From Thermoplasmata archaeon (GTDB lineage Archaea; Thermoplasmatota; Thermoplasmata; Lutacidiplasmatales; UBA184): a stretch of DNA of 5,021 nt. Below are positions 1 to 5,021 of the stretch, piece by piece. The notes under the pieces are model-generated. The model was not told the origin of the DNA. It did not search any database and saw only the letters and a program-made list of their open reading frames with translations. Numbering within the stretch: the first letter of the stretch is position 1; every line of letters starts with the position of its first letter. The DNA lies in the NCBI GenBank assembly GCA_030037035.1, contig JASHSA010000017.1, positions 1-5,021 of the forward strand, written 5' to 3'. The position numbers and the translations under genes were made by a program.

Positions 1-522
1 GACGGGATCGGGCAGTGGCGGGCGTTTCGGTTCGAGGATCCCTCAGGGGGGTTCGCGGGCGAAGCGACGTCGGAACCGACGTATCCGGCGCGCTACCTTC
101 TGGTGGACGAGAACCGGTCGCCGGTCCTGGTCCTCGACTCGGTCGGCACCGGGGGACCGATGCTGGGGAGGAACAAGGACCCGTTCCTGATCCACGATGT
201 CGGCGGCTCGGTGCTTGCGTCCTTGGAGATGCAAACCGCCTCCTGGGCGCGCGAACGCGGGGTCACGGTCAGTTCCTGGGGTCGCCACTACGGCGTCACC
301 GTAGGCGGCAAGGAGGCCATGCTCGCGGTATCCAACCCTGCCAACTCCCTCGCTCAGCTGTTCGAGCTCGGTCATGGGACCGTCCTTGCGTCGAGCGTCG
401 GCAAGCACGGATTTGCGACGGCGAGGAGTCAGATAGACTTCCCCGAGCCGACGAGCGTGGATCACCGGATCGCGCTGGGCGCGTTCCTCATGTTGAGCTA
501 CACGGTGGAGGGATATCGTTAG
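1..522 (+). CDS. 5'-truncated protein with possible tubby-like (LURP1/scramblase-type) fold
   Basis: The reading frame is open from the first base and ends at TAG 520-522, so 173 C-terminal residues are visible and the start lies outside the window. The first in-frame ATG-type start is well inside the conserved-looking part, so the gene should be read as partial rather than started there. The fragment alternates short beta-strand-like segments with turns: RYLLVDENRSPVLVLDS (31-47), a DPFLIHDVGGSVLASLEM segment (60-77), YGVTVGG (97-103), GTVLASSVGKHGF (126-138), and it closes with a hydrophobic helix IALGAFLMLSYTVEGY (157-172). Strands with 'D-x-x-G' turns followed by a C-terminal hydrophobic helix are typical of the tubby C-terminal-like superfamily (LURP-one/scramblase proteins). 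That assignment is by pattern only; no catalytic motif is visible and the role is unknown. Coding status is well supported; the family is tentative. Confidence 0.72.
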   Translation, partial: DGIGQWRAFRFEDPSGGFAGEATSEPTYPARYLLVDENRSPVLVLDSVGTGGPMLGRNKDPFLIHDVGGSVLASLEMQTASWARERGVTVSSWGRHYGVTVGGKEAMLAVSNPANSLAQLFELGHGTVLASSVGKHGFATARSQIDFPEPTSVDHRIALGAFLMLSYTVEGYR

Positions 523-626
523 CTCGGACCCTCACGGCGGTCATGTCGGGAGGGGGCGGCTTCGACCCTACGTGCGAGACGACCCACCTACAGGGGATGG
601 CGGGCGGTGTTCTCTCCGCGCAGCAC

Positions 627-650
627 GAGGCGTGGTCTTCGCCGCGCCTC
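627..650. repeat. Hairpin-forming inverted repeat
   Basis: GAGGCGTGG (627-635) can pair with CCGCGCCTC (642-650) through nine pairs, one of them a G-U wobble, around a six-base TCTTCG loop. It lies about 105 nt after the stop of the truncated gene. There is no following T-tract, so it may be a 3'-end structure, part of an RNA, or chance in GC-rich DNA. Confidence 0.35.
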
Positions 651-779
651 TGGGCGGTCTCGCGTTAGGACCGAGGCAAGGTGCCTTCGGGGCCGAGCAC
701 CGACGTCTCTCCCAAAGGGCTGGAGGTCGCTTTTCTGCGCGAGGAGGGCCAGCCGCCGTGGCCGCGGTCGCTCGTAGGA

Positions 780-823
780 GCTGGAGCCGATCCGACGTCG
801 TCGCTACAGCTTCGGGCTCCAGC
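780..823. repeat. Perfect 9-bp inverted repeat
   Basis: GCTGGAGCC (780-788) and GGCTCCAGC (815-823) are exact reverse complements separated by 26 nt. The spacer itself contains the palindrome CGACGTCG (793-800). It could be an RNA stem or a protein binding site; nothing nearby decides between these. Confidence 0.4.
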
Positions 824-1052
824 GATAGACCTCGAACGGATCTCCCCAGCGGCGATCGGCCCCCGGCAAGTTTCGCAAGCGTTTAGCCCGTGGTCGGACG
901 TGGACCTCAGCATGACGGCCCCTCGGTACACGCGTCGGTCTGTGCGTTCCGTGGGGCTGGTCTCGCCAGGACCTTCGCCAGGGACACGATCCCCGCGACG
1001 GGGCATGCCCTCGCCGCCCCAGCCAGGTCCCGCGGGCACGGCCAGGCCACGC

Positions 1053-1059
1053 GGAGATC
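1053..1059 (+). promoter_or_regulatory. Ribosome binding site of the membrane protein gene
   Basis: GGAGATC resembles the archaeal Shine-Dalgarno consensus. GGAG ends nine bases before the ATG at 1066, which supports that start. Confidence 0.45.
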
Positions 1060-1065
1060 GCTGAG

Positions 1066-1797
1066 ATGTCCGGTCTAGCGGACCTGCCCCGAAGATCCTG
1101 GCTCGTCCCCTTGAGCGTCGTTGCGGCCCTGCTCTTGGGATTTCTGGCGGCTACACTCGGGGTGTGGCAGAGCGACCCGTCGGGGGTCGTCCAGTCGACG
1201 CTCACCACCCCGCTCTCCGAGCAGTGGGATTCCTACGACGTGGTGCTCCTGTTCGGGGCCCCGTTCGCGGCTCTCGTGGCCGCTGCCGTCCCGTACTTCG
1301 GCCTGCCGCGGAGGCGCCCGTGGATCTACGCGATCGCGGGTACCGGCCTGGGGGTCGGCGTCATGTTCCTCACGGGTCGGGAAGCGGTGAGGATCGGTAC
1401 CTGGTGGCTCGGCTACGCGCCCCGAGGCCCGGTCCTCGCCGGCGGCCTGCTCTCCCTGTTCGTCGTACCCCCGACCGTGATGGCCCTCCTGCTCGCCTCC
1501 GCGCTGTCGCGAGTCCCCGCAGAAGGTGGCCGGGCCGGCCCGCTCCTCCGCTTCCTCTTCTGGGGAGCGCTGCTCGGCATCTTCGTCGGAGGCTTCGCCA
1601 CCGCGCAGGGGGCCTCGGTAGCGTGGGCGACCGCGGGGCCCGGGTCCTGGTACGCCCAGCACTACGCTCTCTCGAGCGAGCTGTTCGGGGCAACGCTGCT
1701 CGGCGCCGTCGAGGGACTGATGCTGGGATGCCTCTGCGGGTTCGTAGCGTGGCTCGTCAGGTACCGTGAGCCGAGCGCTGAACCGGCAGCTGCCTGA
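1066..1797 (+). CDS. Six-helix integral membrane protein, family not recognised
   Basis: This encodes a 243-residue protein with about six hydrophobic segments, near residues 11-33, 57-80, 86-103, 121-147, 161-188 and 205-231. The positive-inside rule fits an N-in/C-in topology: RR at 9-10, PRRRP at 81-85, the SRVPAEGGRAGP loop (148-159) plus R162, and VRYRE at 231-235 would all be cytoplasmic. The loop between helices 1 and 2 (34-56) and the GREAVRIGTWWLGYAPRG segment (104-121) would face out. Helices 4-6 carry several small-residue stretches such as GGLLS and GIFVGG, suited to tight packing. No cytochrome, transporter or peptidase signature is visible, so no function is assigned. The ATG is preceded by GGAGATC at a suitable distance. 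Codons are strongly G/C-ending, as expected of a resident gene. Confidence 0.85.
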   Translation: MSGLADLPRRSWLVPLSVVAALLLGFLAATLGVWQSDPSGVVQSTLTTPLSEQWDSYDVVLLFGAPFAALVAAAVPYFGLPRRRPWIYAIAGTGLGVGVMFLTGREAVRIGTWWLGYAPRGPVLAGGLLSLFVVPPTVMALLLASALSRVPAEGGRAGPLLRFLFWGALLGIFVGGFATAQGASVAWATAGPGSWYAQHYALSSELFGATLLGAVEGLMLGCLCGFVAWLVRYREPSAEPAAA

Positions 1798-1810
1798 GGC
1801 GCTCTGCGCC
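1798..1810. terminator. Compact hairpin directly after the membrane protein stop
   Basis: GGCGC-TCT-GCGCC begins at the base after the TGA of the membrane protein gene. It is a perfect 5-bp stem with a three-base loop. No T-tract follows, so a role in transcription termination or mRNA 3'-end protection is only a possibility. Confidence 0.25.
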
Positions 1811-1975
1811 CGGCCACGAGCGTCGAGGTCGCCAAGCCTACGAGCGCCGGCGTGGCGACCCTGGCCAGCGAGGTCTCGCCCGGGCCGTCATGGAGGTGCA
1901 GAGGTGAGGAACCGCAACGGTGGGCTCCGGACGGGGTTCTTCTTGGCGCGAGAGTGTTCCCTTCAAGAGGCGCCC

Positions 1976-1996
1976 TAGCCGATGCCCCTTCGGCTA
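1976..1996. terminator. Perfect 7-bp hairpin between two convergent genes
   Basis: TAGCCGA (1976-1982) and TCGGCTA (1990-1996) are exact reverse complements around a seven-base loop. The element lies 30 nt beyond the SDR stop codon on the minus strand and in the gap where two genes converge, a natural place for a shared 3'-end structure. A run of T is absent on both strands, so the call is positional. Confidence 0.35.
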
Positions 1997-2025
1997 TCCT
2001 GGACGGCCTTCTCCACCGCTGGCGC

Positions 2026-2910
2026 TCAATAGCTAGGACGACCGAGGTCTTCGAGCAGCCCCGGGTGCTCTGGCTCCCAGTCGAGCAGCCGGCGCGTTTG
2101 CGCGCTCGACATGGCGAGGTCCATCGCGGCGAACCCGGCCAAGAATCCAAACTGCTTGTCGGCTTCTTCCGAGCTCATCGACACGGCGGGCACGCCCACT
2201 CGTCGCCCGATGGCCGAGGCGATCTCCTTGAACGGGATCCCCTCTTCGGCGACCGCGTGGAACACCGCGCCGGGGCTGCCTCGCTCGATCGCTCCTCGGA
2301 ACACTCGAGCGGCGTCGAGGCGATGCACCGCAGCCCACCGGTTCGATCCGTCACCCACGTAGGCCGACGCTCGCTTTTCCCGGGCGATGCCGATCAGGCG
2401 GGGGACGAACCCATGGTCCCCCTCGCCGTGCACGGTCGGCGGGAGGCGCACGACCATCGCGTTCACGCCCGCCTTCGCGAGCGCGACCGCGGTCGGGTGC
2501 GAGACCCGGGCGTGCGCAGGGGAGCCCGGTATCGGAGGATCGCTCTCGACGGCGACCGTCCCTGAACGGAGCGCCCCCGCGCCCGAGGTCACGACCAACG
2601 GTCGGTCCGATCCTCGCAACGCCTCCCCCATCGCTTCGATGGCGCGACGGTCGATCTCGGCGCTCTCCCGATAGTGGGAGAAGTCGTGGATGAACGCGGT
2701 GTGGATCACCGCGTCCGCGGACCGGGCTCCGGTGCGGAGACTCTCCAGGTCCTCGAGGCCCCCTCGGAGCACCCGGACGCCCGTCTGGGTCAGCGCGGCC
2801 TCGTTGGAATCCGACCTGGCGAGACCGATCACGTCGTGGCCCCTTGCCAGCAGATCGCGCACTACCGCCGAACCCACAAACCCCGTTCCGCCCGTGACGA
2901 AGACCCGCAT
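2026..2910 (-). CDS. Atypical NAD(P)-binding SDR-family oxidoreductase/epimerase-like protein
   Basis: This 294-residue protein starts with MRVFVTGGTGFVGSAVV, whose TGGTGFVG (6-13) is the TGxxGxxG dinucleotide-binding motif of extended and atypical short-chain dehydrogenases. Further landmarks are an ADAVIHTA strand (65-72), VVTSG (106-110), VVRLPPTVHGEGDHGFVP (153-170) and DGSNRWAAVHRLDAARVF (187-204). The last two resemble the SDR subfamily annotated as 'SDR family oxidoreductase', related to atypical SDR5-type proteins. Length is normal for an intact member. The classical YxxxK catalytic pair is absent from its expected place (about 133-148), so it may act on a different chemistry or mainly bind nucleotide; the substrate cannot be named. 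The ATG follows AGGTG five bases upstream on the minus strand, supporting the start. It is transcribed away from the HTH_10 regulator, with 104 nt between the two starts. A bacterial origin is possible because the subfamily is common there. Confidence 0.92.
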   Translation of the reverse strand: MRVFVTGGTGFVGSAVVRDLLARGHDVIGLARSDSNEAALTQTGVRVLRGGLEDLESLRTGARSADAVIHTAFIHDFSHYRESAEIDRRAIEAMGEALRGSDRPLVVTSGAGALRSGTVAVESDPPIPGSPAHARVSHPTAVALAKAGVNAMVVRLPPTVHGEGDHGFVPRLIGIAREKRASAYVGDGSNRWAAVHRLDAARVFRGAIERGSPGAVFHAVAEEGIPFKEIASAIGRRVGVPAVSMSSEEADKQFGFLAGFAAMDLAMSSAQTRRLLDWEPEHPGLLEDLGRPSY

Positions 2911-2915
2911 GTTCG

Positions 2916-2920
2916 CACCT
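2916..2920 (-). promoter_or_regulatory. Ribosome binding site of the SDR gene
   Basis: Read on the minus strand this is AGGTG, five bases before the ATG at 2910. It matches the core of the archaeal Shine-Dalgarno sequence and implies a leadered transcript, unlike the divergent neighbour. Confidence 0.5.
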
Positions 2921-2955
2921 TGTCCCCTCCCACGCAGGCGACGGGCATGAAGACG

Positions 2956-2975
2956 CTAGCGGATATGCTCGCTAG
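2956..2975. promoter_or_regulatory. Palindromic candidate operator in the divergent promoter region
   Basis: CTAGCG (2956-2961) and CGCTAG (2970-2975) form an exact dyad with an eight-base spacer that contains GATATG. It lies between the SDR start (46 nt away) and the HTH_10 regulator start (40 nt away). The spacing of half-sites, 14 bp start to start, is plausible for a dimeric HTH protein. On the minus strand the spacer reads GCATATCC, which could serve as a weak TATA box for the SDR gene. Binding by the adjacent regulator is an inference from position. Confidence 0.4.
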
Positions 2976-2985
2976 GAGCCAAGCC

Positions 2986-2994
2986 CATATGCAT
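2986..2994 (+). promoter_or_regulatory. TATA-like box of the HTH_10 regulator (leaderless promoter)
   Basis: CATATGCAT is an A/T-rich patch in GC-rich surroundings, centred 25 nt before the ATG at 3015. Archaeal TATA boxes lie about 25-27 nt before the transcription start, so transcription would begin at or next to the start codon. The GGGAG immediately touching the ATG has no spacer and could not work as a normal ribosome binding site, which agrees with leaderless translation. Confidence 0.5.
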
Positions 2995-3014
2995 GCCCCC
3001 GATAGCTTCGGGAG

Positions 3015-3692
3015 ATGCGTCGCCTCGTGCTGGAGCTGCCGCTAGAGGATTTCATCCGGCTCAAGGGCGGGGGCGAGGAGTTCTACCGGACCGTAGCGTC
3101 GTTCACGGTGGTACAGATCCTTCGAGTGACACCCCGTGCTGCGACGTCCATCGTCCGGGTGCGGCCCGCAGATCCCCGCGTACGGTTCGAGTCGTTGGCC
3201 CGGAGGTCGCACGTGAACCTCCAGCTCCTGGATCGCGACGGCGAGGCCTACGTCTGTTTGATGACGGTTCGGCCGAGCTCCGCGATCTACCGCAAACTCG
3301 GCTTCCAACGGGACCCGGGGTTCCTCATCCCGCCCATGGAGGTCGAGAGCGGGACCGCGCGGATCACGTTCGCAGGATCGAGCGTCGGAGTCGCCCGCTT
3401 CACGGCGGCGATGCGAAGGATGGGCCTCCGACCCCGGATCCTGACGATATCGGACTACCGGCTGGCTCCAGACTCGCCGCTCAATGTGCTGACGGAAAAA
3501 CAGCGACGCGTCGTGAGCGCCGCGTATCGCCAAGGGTACTACGATCGTCCCCGTCGGATCAGCTCGAAGCTGCTCGCGCAACGTCTCGGCGTGTCCAGCT
3601 CTACGCTCGTGAATCACCGACTCAAGGCCGAGCACCGACTGCTCGCCACCATCCTCGAGAGCGCATCCGCGCCGCCCGGCGGAGCAGCTTGA
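3015..3692 (+). CDS. Archaeal HTH_10 (bacterio-opsin activator-type) transcriptional regulator
   Basis: This 225-residue cytoplasmic DNA-binding protein ends in a typical HTH_10 domain at about 159-212: LTEKQRRVVSAAYRQGYYD, then PRRISSK, then LLAQRLGVSSSTLVNHR and KAEHRLLATIL. The 'LTxxQ', 'GYYDxPR' and 'LAxxLGVSxSTL' signatures place it in the Bat-like family. The N-terminal 150 residues lack a known PAS or GAF signature. They form an alternating beta/alpha region, including VTPRAATSIVRVRP, HVNLQLLDRDGEAYVCLM and ARITFAGSSVGVARFTAAM, of the kind found before HTH_10 in many Thermoplasmata and Thaumarchaeota regulators, probably a ligand- or partner-sensing module. The ATG at 3015 is chosen because MRRLVLELP is the usual style of start in this family and a TATA-like box lies 25 nt upstream. 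It is divergent from the SDR gene and may control it and itself; the signal sensed is unknown. Confidence 0.92.
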   Translation: MRRLVLELPLEDFIRLKGGGEEFYRTVASFTVVQILRVTPRAATSIVRVRPADPRVRFESLARRSHVNLQLLDRDGEAYVCLMTVRPSSAIYRKLGFQRDPGFLIPPMEVESGTARITFAGSSVGVARFTAAMRRMGLRPRILTISDYRLAPDSPLNVLTEKQRRVVSAAYRQGYYDRPRRISSKLLAQRLGVSSSTLVNHRLKAEHRLLATILESASAPPGGAA

Positions 3693-3815
3693 CGCAGGGT
3701 GCCGCGGCCCTGAGGACCGTCGGGTCCGTTGGCCGTACCGCGGGTCGCGCGCAGGCGTCGTGCCAGGGAGCCGACAGCAAGCATGGAGGCCGACGGAGCG
3801 GTCGGTCCCGGAGCT

Positions 3816-3902
3816 ATGGGTCGGGGACTGCGCGAGGTCGTCCTCCAGATGCACATGACCCTGGACAGGTTTGCGGACAGCAGGGAAGGGTTCGTTCCCA
3901 TT
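3816..3902 (+). pseudogene. Remnant of a DHFR-like (RibD C-terminal family) gene, N-terminal end only
   Basis: From ATG 3816 the frame reads MGRG, then LREVVLQMHMTLD (3828-3866), RFADSREG, and GFVPI. The first beta-strand and turn of dihydrofolate-reductase-family (RibD_C) proteins typically read like 'MRKVVLxMxxSLDGFxAxxxG', so the match covers about 25 residues in register. The usual Gly after Asp is Arg here (AGG; one base from GGG). After about residue 29 the resemblance ends, and the frame runs on into the next gene out of phase, so the rest is deleted or scrambled. Known members use NADPH and reduce pterins or related compounds; this piece cannot be functional. The match is from memory of the family consensus and is short. 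Confidence 0.42.
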
Positions 3903-4036
3903 CGAGCCGCGAGGGGGCCCGGTAGCCTTCGCCGGATTCACCCCAGCGGAAACAACACCCTCGGTGGAGGAAGGCTGGTCGACTGCCGGGGGCTGGTTCT
4001 TGTGGTCAGCTCGCGCCATTCAGCTCATGTGCCGCT

Positions 4037-4043
4037 GGAGGTG
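4037..4043 (+). promoter_or_regulatory. Strong ribosome binding site that fixes the NTF2-like start
   Basis: GGAGGTG is a full-strength archaeal Shine-Dalgarno sequence, ten bases before the ATG at 4054. It decides against longer starts in the same frame at 4027 and 3871, whose extra residues look non-coding. Confidence 0.7.
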
Positions 4044-4053
4044 TGGCGCCATC

Positions 4054-4458
4054 ATGGCGAACACAGCTCCGGGCACCCGTCCACCTCAGGGGCCGACTCG
4101 GGCGACCACTCCGAACAAGGAACTCGTTCGGAGCTACTACGAGAGCGAGGGTACGGAGTACGCTCGCCTTCTGGCCGACGATGTAGAACTGATAGATTGG
4201 GACCCTGGGGTTCCCGCATCAGGAGCCGTAACGAGAGGGAGGGCTGCTTACGTTCAGAACCGCGGAAACCGTGAGTTCCAATCCCAAATCGTGCGATTGA
4301 CCGAGGAAGGCAACGTCGTAGTTGTCGAGGGGTTCGCTCGCGGATCGAAGAAGGGAGGCGGCCCCTGGACGGTACGCTTTTGCGACATCTACGAGTTAGA
4401 GAACGGCAAGATAAAACGGGTGTCGACGCACGGTGTTGACGTCAAGGAGCCCGCCTAG
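4054..4458 (+). CDS. SnoaL/NTF2-like small protein
   Basis: This 134-residue soluble protein has a flexible Pro/Thr-rich N-terminus (1-20) followed by one NTF2-like domain. Helix 1 is NKELVRSYYESEGTEYARLL (21-40). The domain continues with the ADDVELIDWDPG strand (41-52), the GRAAYVQN helix (62-69) and the beta-sheet core EFQSQIVRL, NVVVVEGFARG, WTVRFCDIYELENGKI and KRVSTHGVDV. The 'D-x-Y-x-x-x-x-G-K-I' stretch (111-120) is a SnoaL_2-type hallmark. Family members include ketosteroid-isomerase-like enzymes and many of unknown function that bind small hydrophobic ligands. No clear catalytic pair can be named here, and the function is open. The GGAGGTG ten bases upstream fixes the start. By hand count, 4081-4440 is about 59% GC, against about 72% in a sample (1441-1500) of the membrane protein gene, which suggests more recent acquisition. 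Confidence 0.85.
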   Translation: MANTAPGTRPPQGPTRATTPNKELVRSYYESEGTEYARLLADDVELIDWDPGVPASGAVTRGRAAYVQNRGNREFQSQIVRLTEEGNVVVVEGFARGSKKGGGPWTVRFCDIYELENGKIKRVSTHGVDVKEPA

Positions 4459-4539
4459 GGAGAGGCTTATCGTCTTCGACCCCTCGGAGGGCCTGATGGC
4501 TCTGATAGACCCGGACAGAAGTACGACTTGACTCGTGTC

Positions 4540-4619
4540 GCATTCGGACTACTGGCACATCGAGCCCGCTCAAAACGCTCGTGTCGGATGGGGGGTAGTG
4601 CCAATTCGATGTCGAATGC
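4540..4619. other. Possible structured RNA element: three nested complementary segments
   Basis: Three exact pairings are collinear and nested: GCATTCG (4540-4546) with CGAATGC (4613-4619), TGGCAC (4553-4558) with GTGCCA (4598-4603), and CGAGC (4561-4565) with GCTCG (4577-4581). Together they would fold an element of about 80 nt. A competing short palindrome, ATTCGA-TG-TCGAAT (4604-4617), overlaps the outer arm and might instead be a protein site. It begins 82 nt after the NTF2-like stop. Chance pairing in GC-rich DNA is not excluded. Confidence 0.3.
4604..4617. repeat. Near-perfect palindrome ATTCGA-TG-TCGAAT
   Basis: Two exact 6-bp arms are separated by two bases. The A/T content stands out locally, and a dimeric DNA-binding protein site is possible, but no promoter is recognised next to it. 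Confidence 0.3.
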
Positions 4620-4654
4620 ACTAGCCGTTCCCGCCTCTATCTTGCCTATCGATA

Positions 4655-4682
4655 CTCTCGTGGCCGGCCGCTCCCACGCGAG
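4655..4682. repeat. Interrupted 8-bp hairpin
   Basis: CTC-T-CGTGG (4655-4663) pairs with CCACG-C-GAG (4674-4682) through eight base pairs with a single T/C mismatch and a ten-base loop; GGCCGGCC (4662-4669) overlaps the loop. A further small hairpin, CCATC-AGG-GATGG, follows at 4687-4699. Confidence 0.3.
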
Positions 4683-5021
4683 GTAGCCATCAGGGATGGG
4701 GGAGCCATGAGGCAGGGTAGAGCTCGAGAAGGGTCGGTCCAAGCGAGCACTTCGGGGGTGACCCAGATTCCGCTGACTCGCCTTGGCTGGTCGGGCGGTC
4801 GCCTTTCCGGCCACACTAGGGGGACCGCCGTACCCGGGGAGGGCCGTCCGTGTTCGACACTTTGACAGCAGGAACGTGCTATTATGGGGAGCGATAGAGG
4901 GGACGCTCGCCGGCGAACAAGTCGATTTACGGCGATCCGGACCGATACGAGTCGTCCCCGGGACCTGGTGGCCGGCCCTTCCCAGACCGTGAACTGATTA
5001 CAACCGCTACCCCCCCGACCG

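Larger units (their letters stand above)
523..1065. other. 543-nt gene-poor region
   Basis: No convincing gene is seen on either strand. Several long open frames cross it, but their translations are rich in Pro, Ser, Arg and Gly without recognisable motifs. The best candidate is a GTG-started frame at 681-1064 whose TGA lies one base before the next gene's ATG. Its third-position GC by my hand count is only about 71%, and its C-terminal third looks random. Two strong inverted repeats (627-650 and 780-823) are listed separately. I see no TATA-like box close to the downstream start and no tRNA cloverleaf. Confidence 0.5.
3693..4053. other. 361-nt spacer with a degraded coding remnant
   Basis: There is no intact gene between the HTH_10 regulator and the NTF2-like gene. 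A short stretch at 3816-3902 reads like the first part of a DHFR-like protein and is listed as a pseudogene. Frames beyond it give no recognisable continuation. A long open frame on the opposite strand runs through here and under the regulator, but its translation looks random. No clear TATA box is visible before the NTF2-like gene. Confidence 0.45.
4459..5021. other. 563-nt region without a convincing gene
   Basis: Open frames exist on both strands (4467-4814 minus, 4783-4992 plus), but their translations show no domain, lack a good ribosome binding site and look like GC-driven shadows. The left part (4540-4699) is dense in inverted repeats, listed separately. No tRNA T-loop or other known RNA signature was found. 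The right end may be upstream of a gene beyond the window. Confidence 0.5.

Noticed and set aside
825..865. CGTTCGAGG on the minus strand, reminiscent of a tRNA T-loop
   Set aside because: The loop is out of register with its 5-bp stem and no acceptor, D or anticodon stems could be found around it.
681..1064. GTG-started open frame of 127 codons ending one base before the membrane protein start
   Set aside because: The translation is Pro/Ser/Arg/Gly rich with no motif, third-position GC is only about 71%, and there is no convincing ribosome binding site; kept only as a possibility in the gene-poor region entry.
804..1208. Minus-strand open frame whose end reads RRWGDPFEVYRWSPKL
   Set aside because: The tail looks protein-like, but the rest is arginine-rich noise, it overlaps the start of the membrane protein gene, and I cannot name any family with this ending.
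1852..2565. 237-codon plus-strand frame opposite the SDR gene
   Set aside because: Arg/His-rich shadow of the SDR coding strand, with no motif or ribosome binding site.
3042..4019. 325-codon open frame on the minus strand
   Set aside because: It lies antisense to the well-supported HTH_10 gene and shows no domain; long antisense frames are common in GC-rich DNA.
4467..4814. Minus-strand frame of 115 codons
   Set aside because: No recognisable domain, random-looking composition and no good start signal.
4862..4888. TTGACA followed by TATTAT/TATGGG, resembling a bacterial -35/-10 promoter
   Set aside because: Spacing is wrong (12 or 15 bases), and the window appears archaeal, where such boxes are not used.
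4783..4992. Plus-strand frame of 69 codons near the right end
   Set aside because: No domain, weak start context; indistinguishable from a chance frame.

Overview
The window looks like high-GC archaeal DNA, most likely from a Thermoplasmata-type (Ca. Thermoplasmatota) genome from soil or sediment. The main reason is the gene at 3015-3692, whose C-terminus is a clear bacterio-opsin-activator-type HTH_10 domain, a family found almost only in archaea. Supporting signs are a TATA-like box about 25 nt before that gene's ATG with no usable leader, and archaeal-type GGAGGTG and AGGTG ribosome binding sites at two other genes. The lineage is inferred from one marker family and composition, not from rRNA.

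Layout from left to right. A 5'-truncated gene (1-522, +) resembles the tubby-like/LURP1/scramblase beta-barrel fold. A 543-nt gene-poor stretch with two strong inverted repeats follows (523-1065). Next is an unassigned six-helix membrane protein (1066-1797, +). It converges, across a 228-nt gap with two compact hairpins, on an atypical short-chain dehydrogenase/reductase (SDR) (2026-2910, -). The SDR is transcribed divergently from the HTH_10 regulator (3015-3692, +), and the 104 nt between them hold a TATA-like box and a CTAGCG-N8-CGCTAG palindrome. Downstream, a 361-nt spacer contains what appears to be the first part of a decayed dihydrofolate-reductase-like (RibD C-terminal family) gene. 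A small SnoaL/NTF2-like protein (4054-4458, +) with a strong ribosome binding site and lower GC comes next. The last 563 nt have no convincing gene but contain collinear nested complementary segments and a second hairpin.

The genes do not form an obvious pathway. The most coherent unit is the divergent SDR/HTH_10 pair, where the regulator may control the oxidoreductase and itself. The SDR, the NTF2-like protein and the DHFR-like fragment all belong to families that are abundant in bacteria and move often, so the right half reads as an accessory region with some gene decay. I found no tRNA, rRNA, CRISPR array, transposase or recognisable defence system. I do not see strong evidence for a wholly new system; the best leads are the divergent promoter region, the DHFR-like remnant and the possible structured element near 4540-4682.
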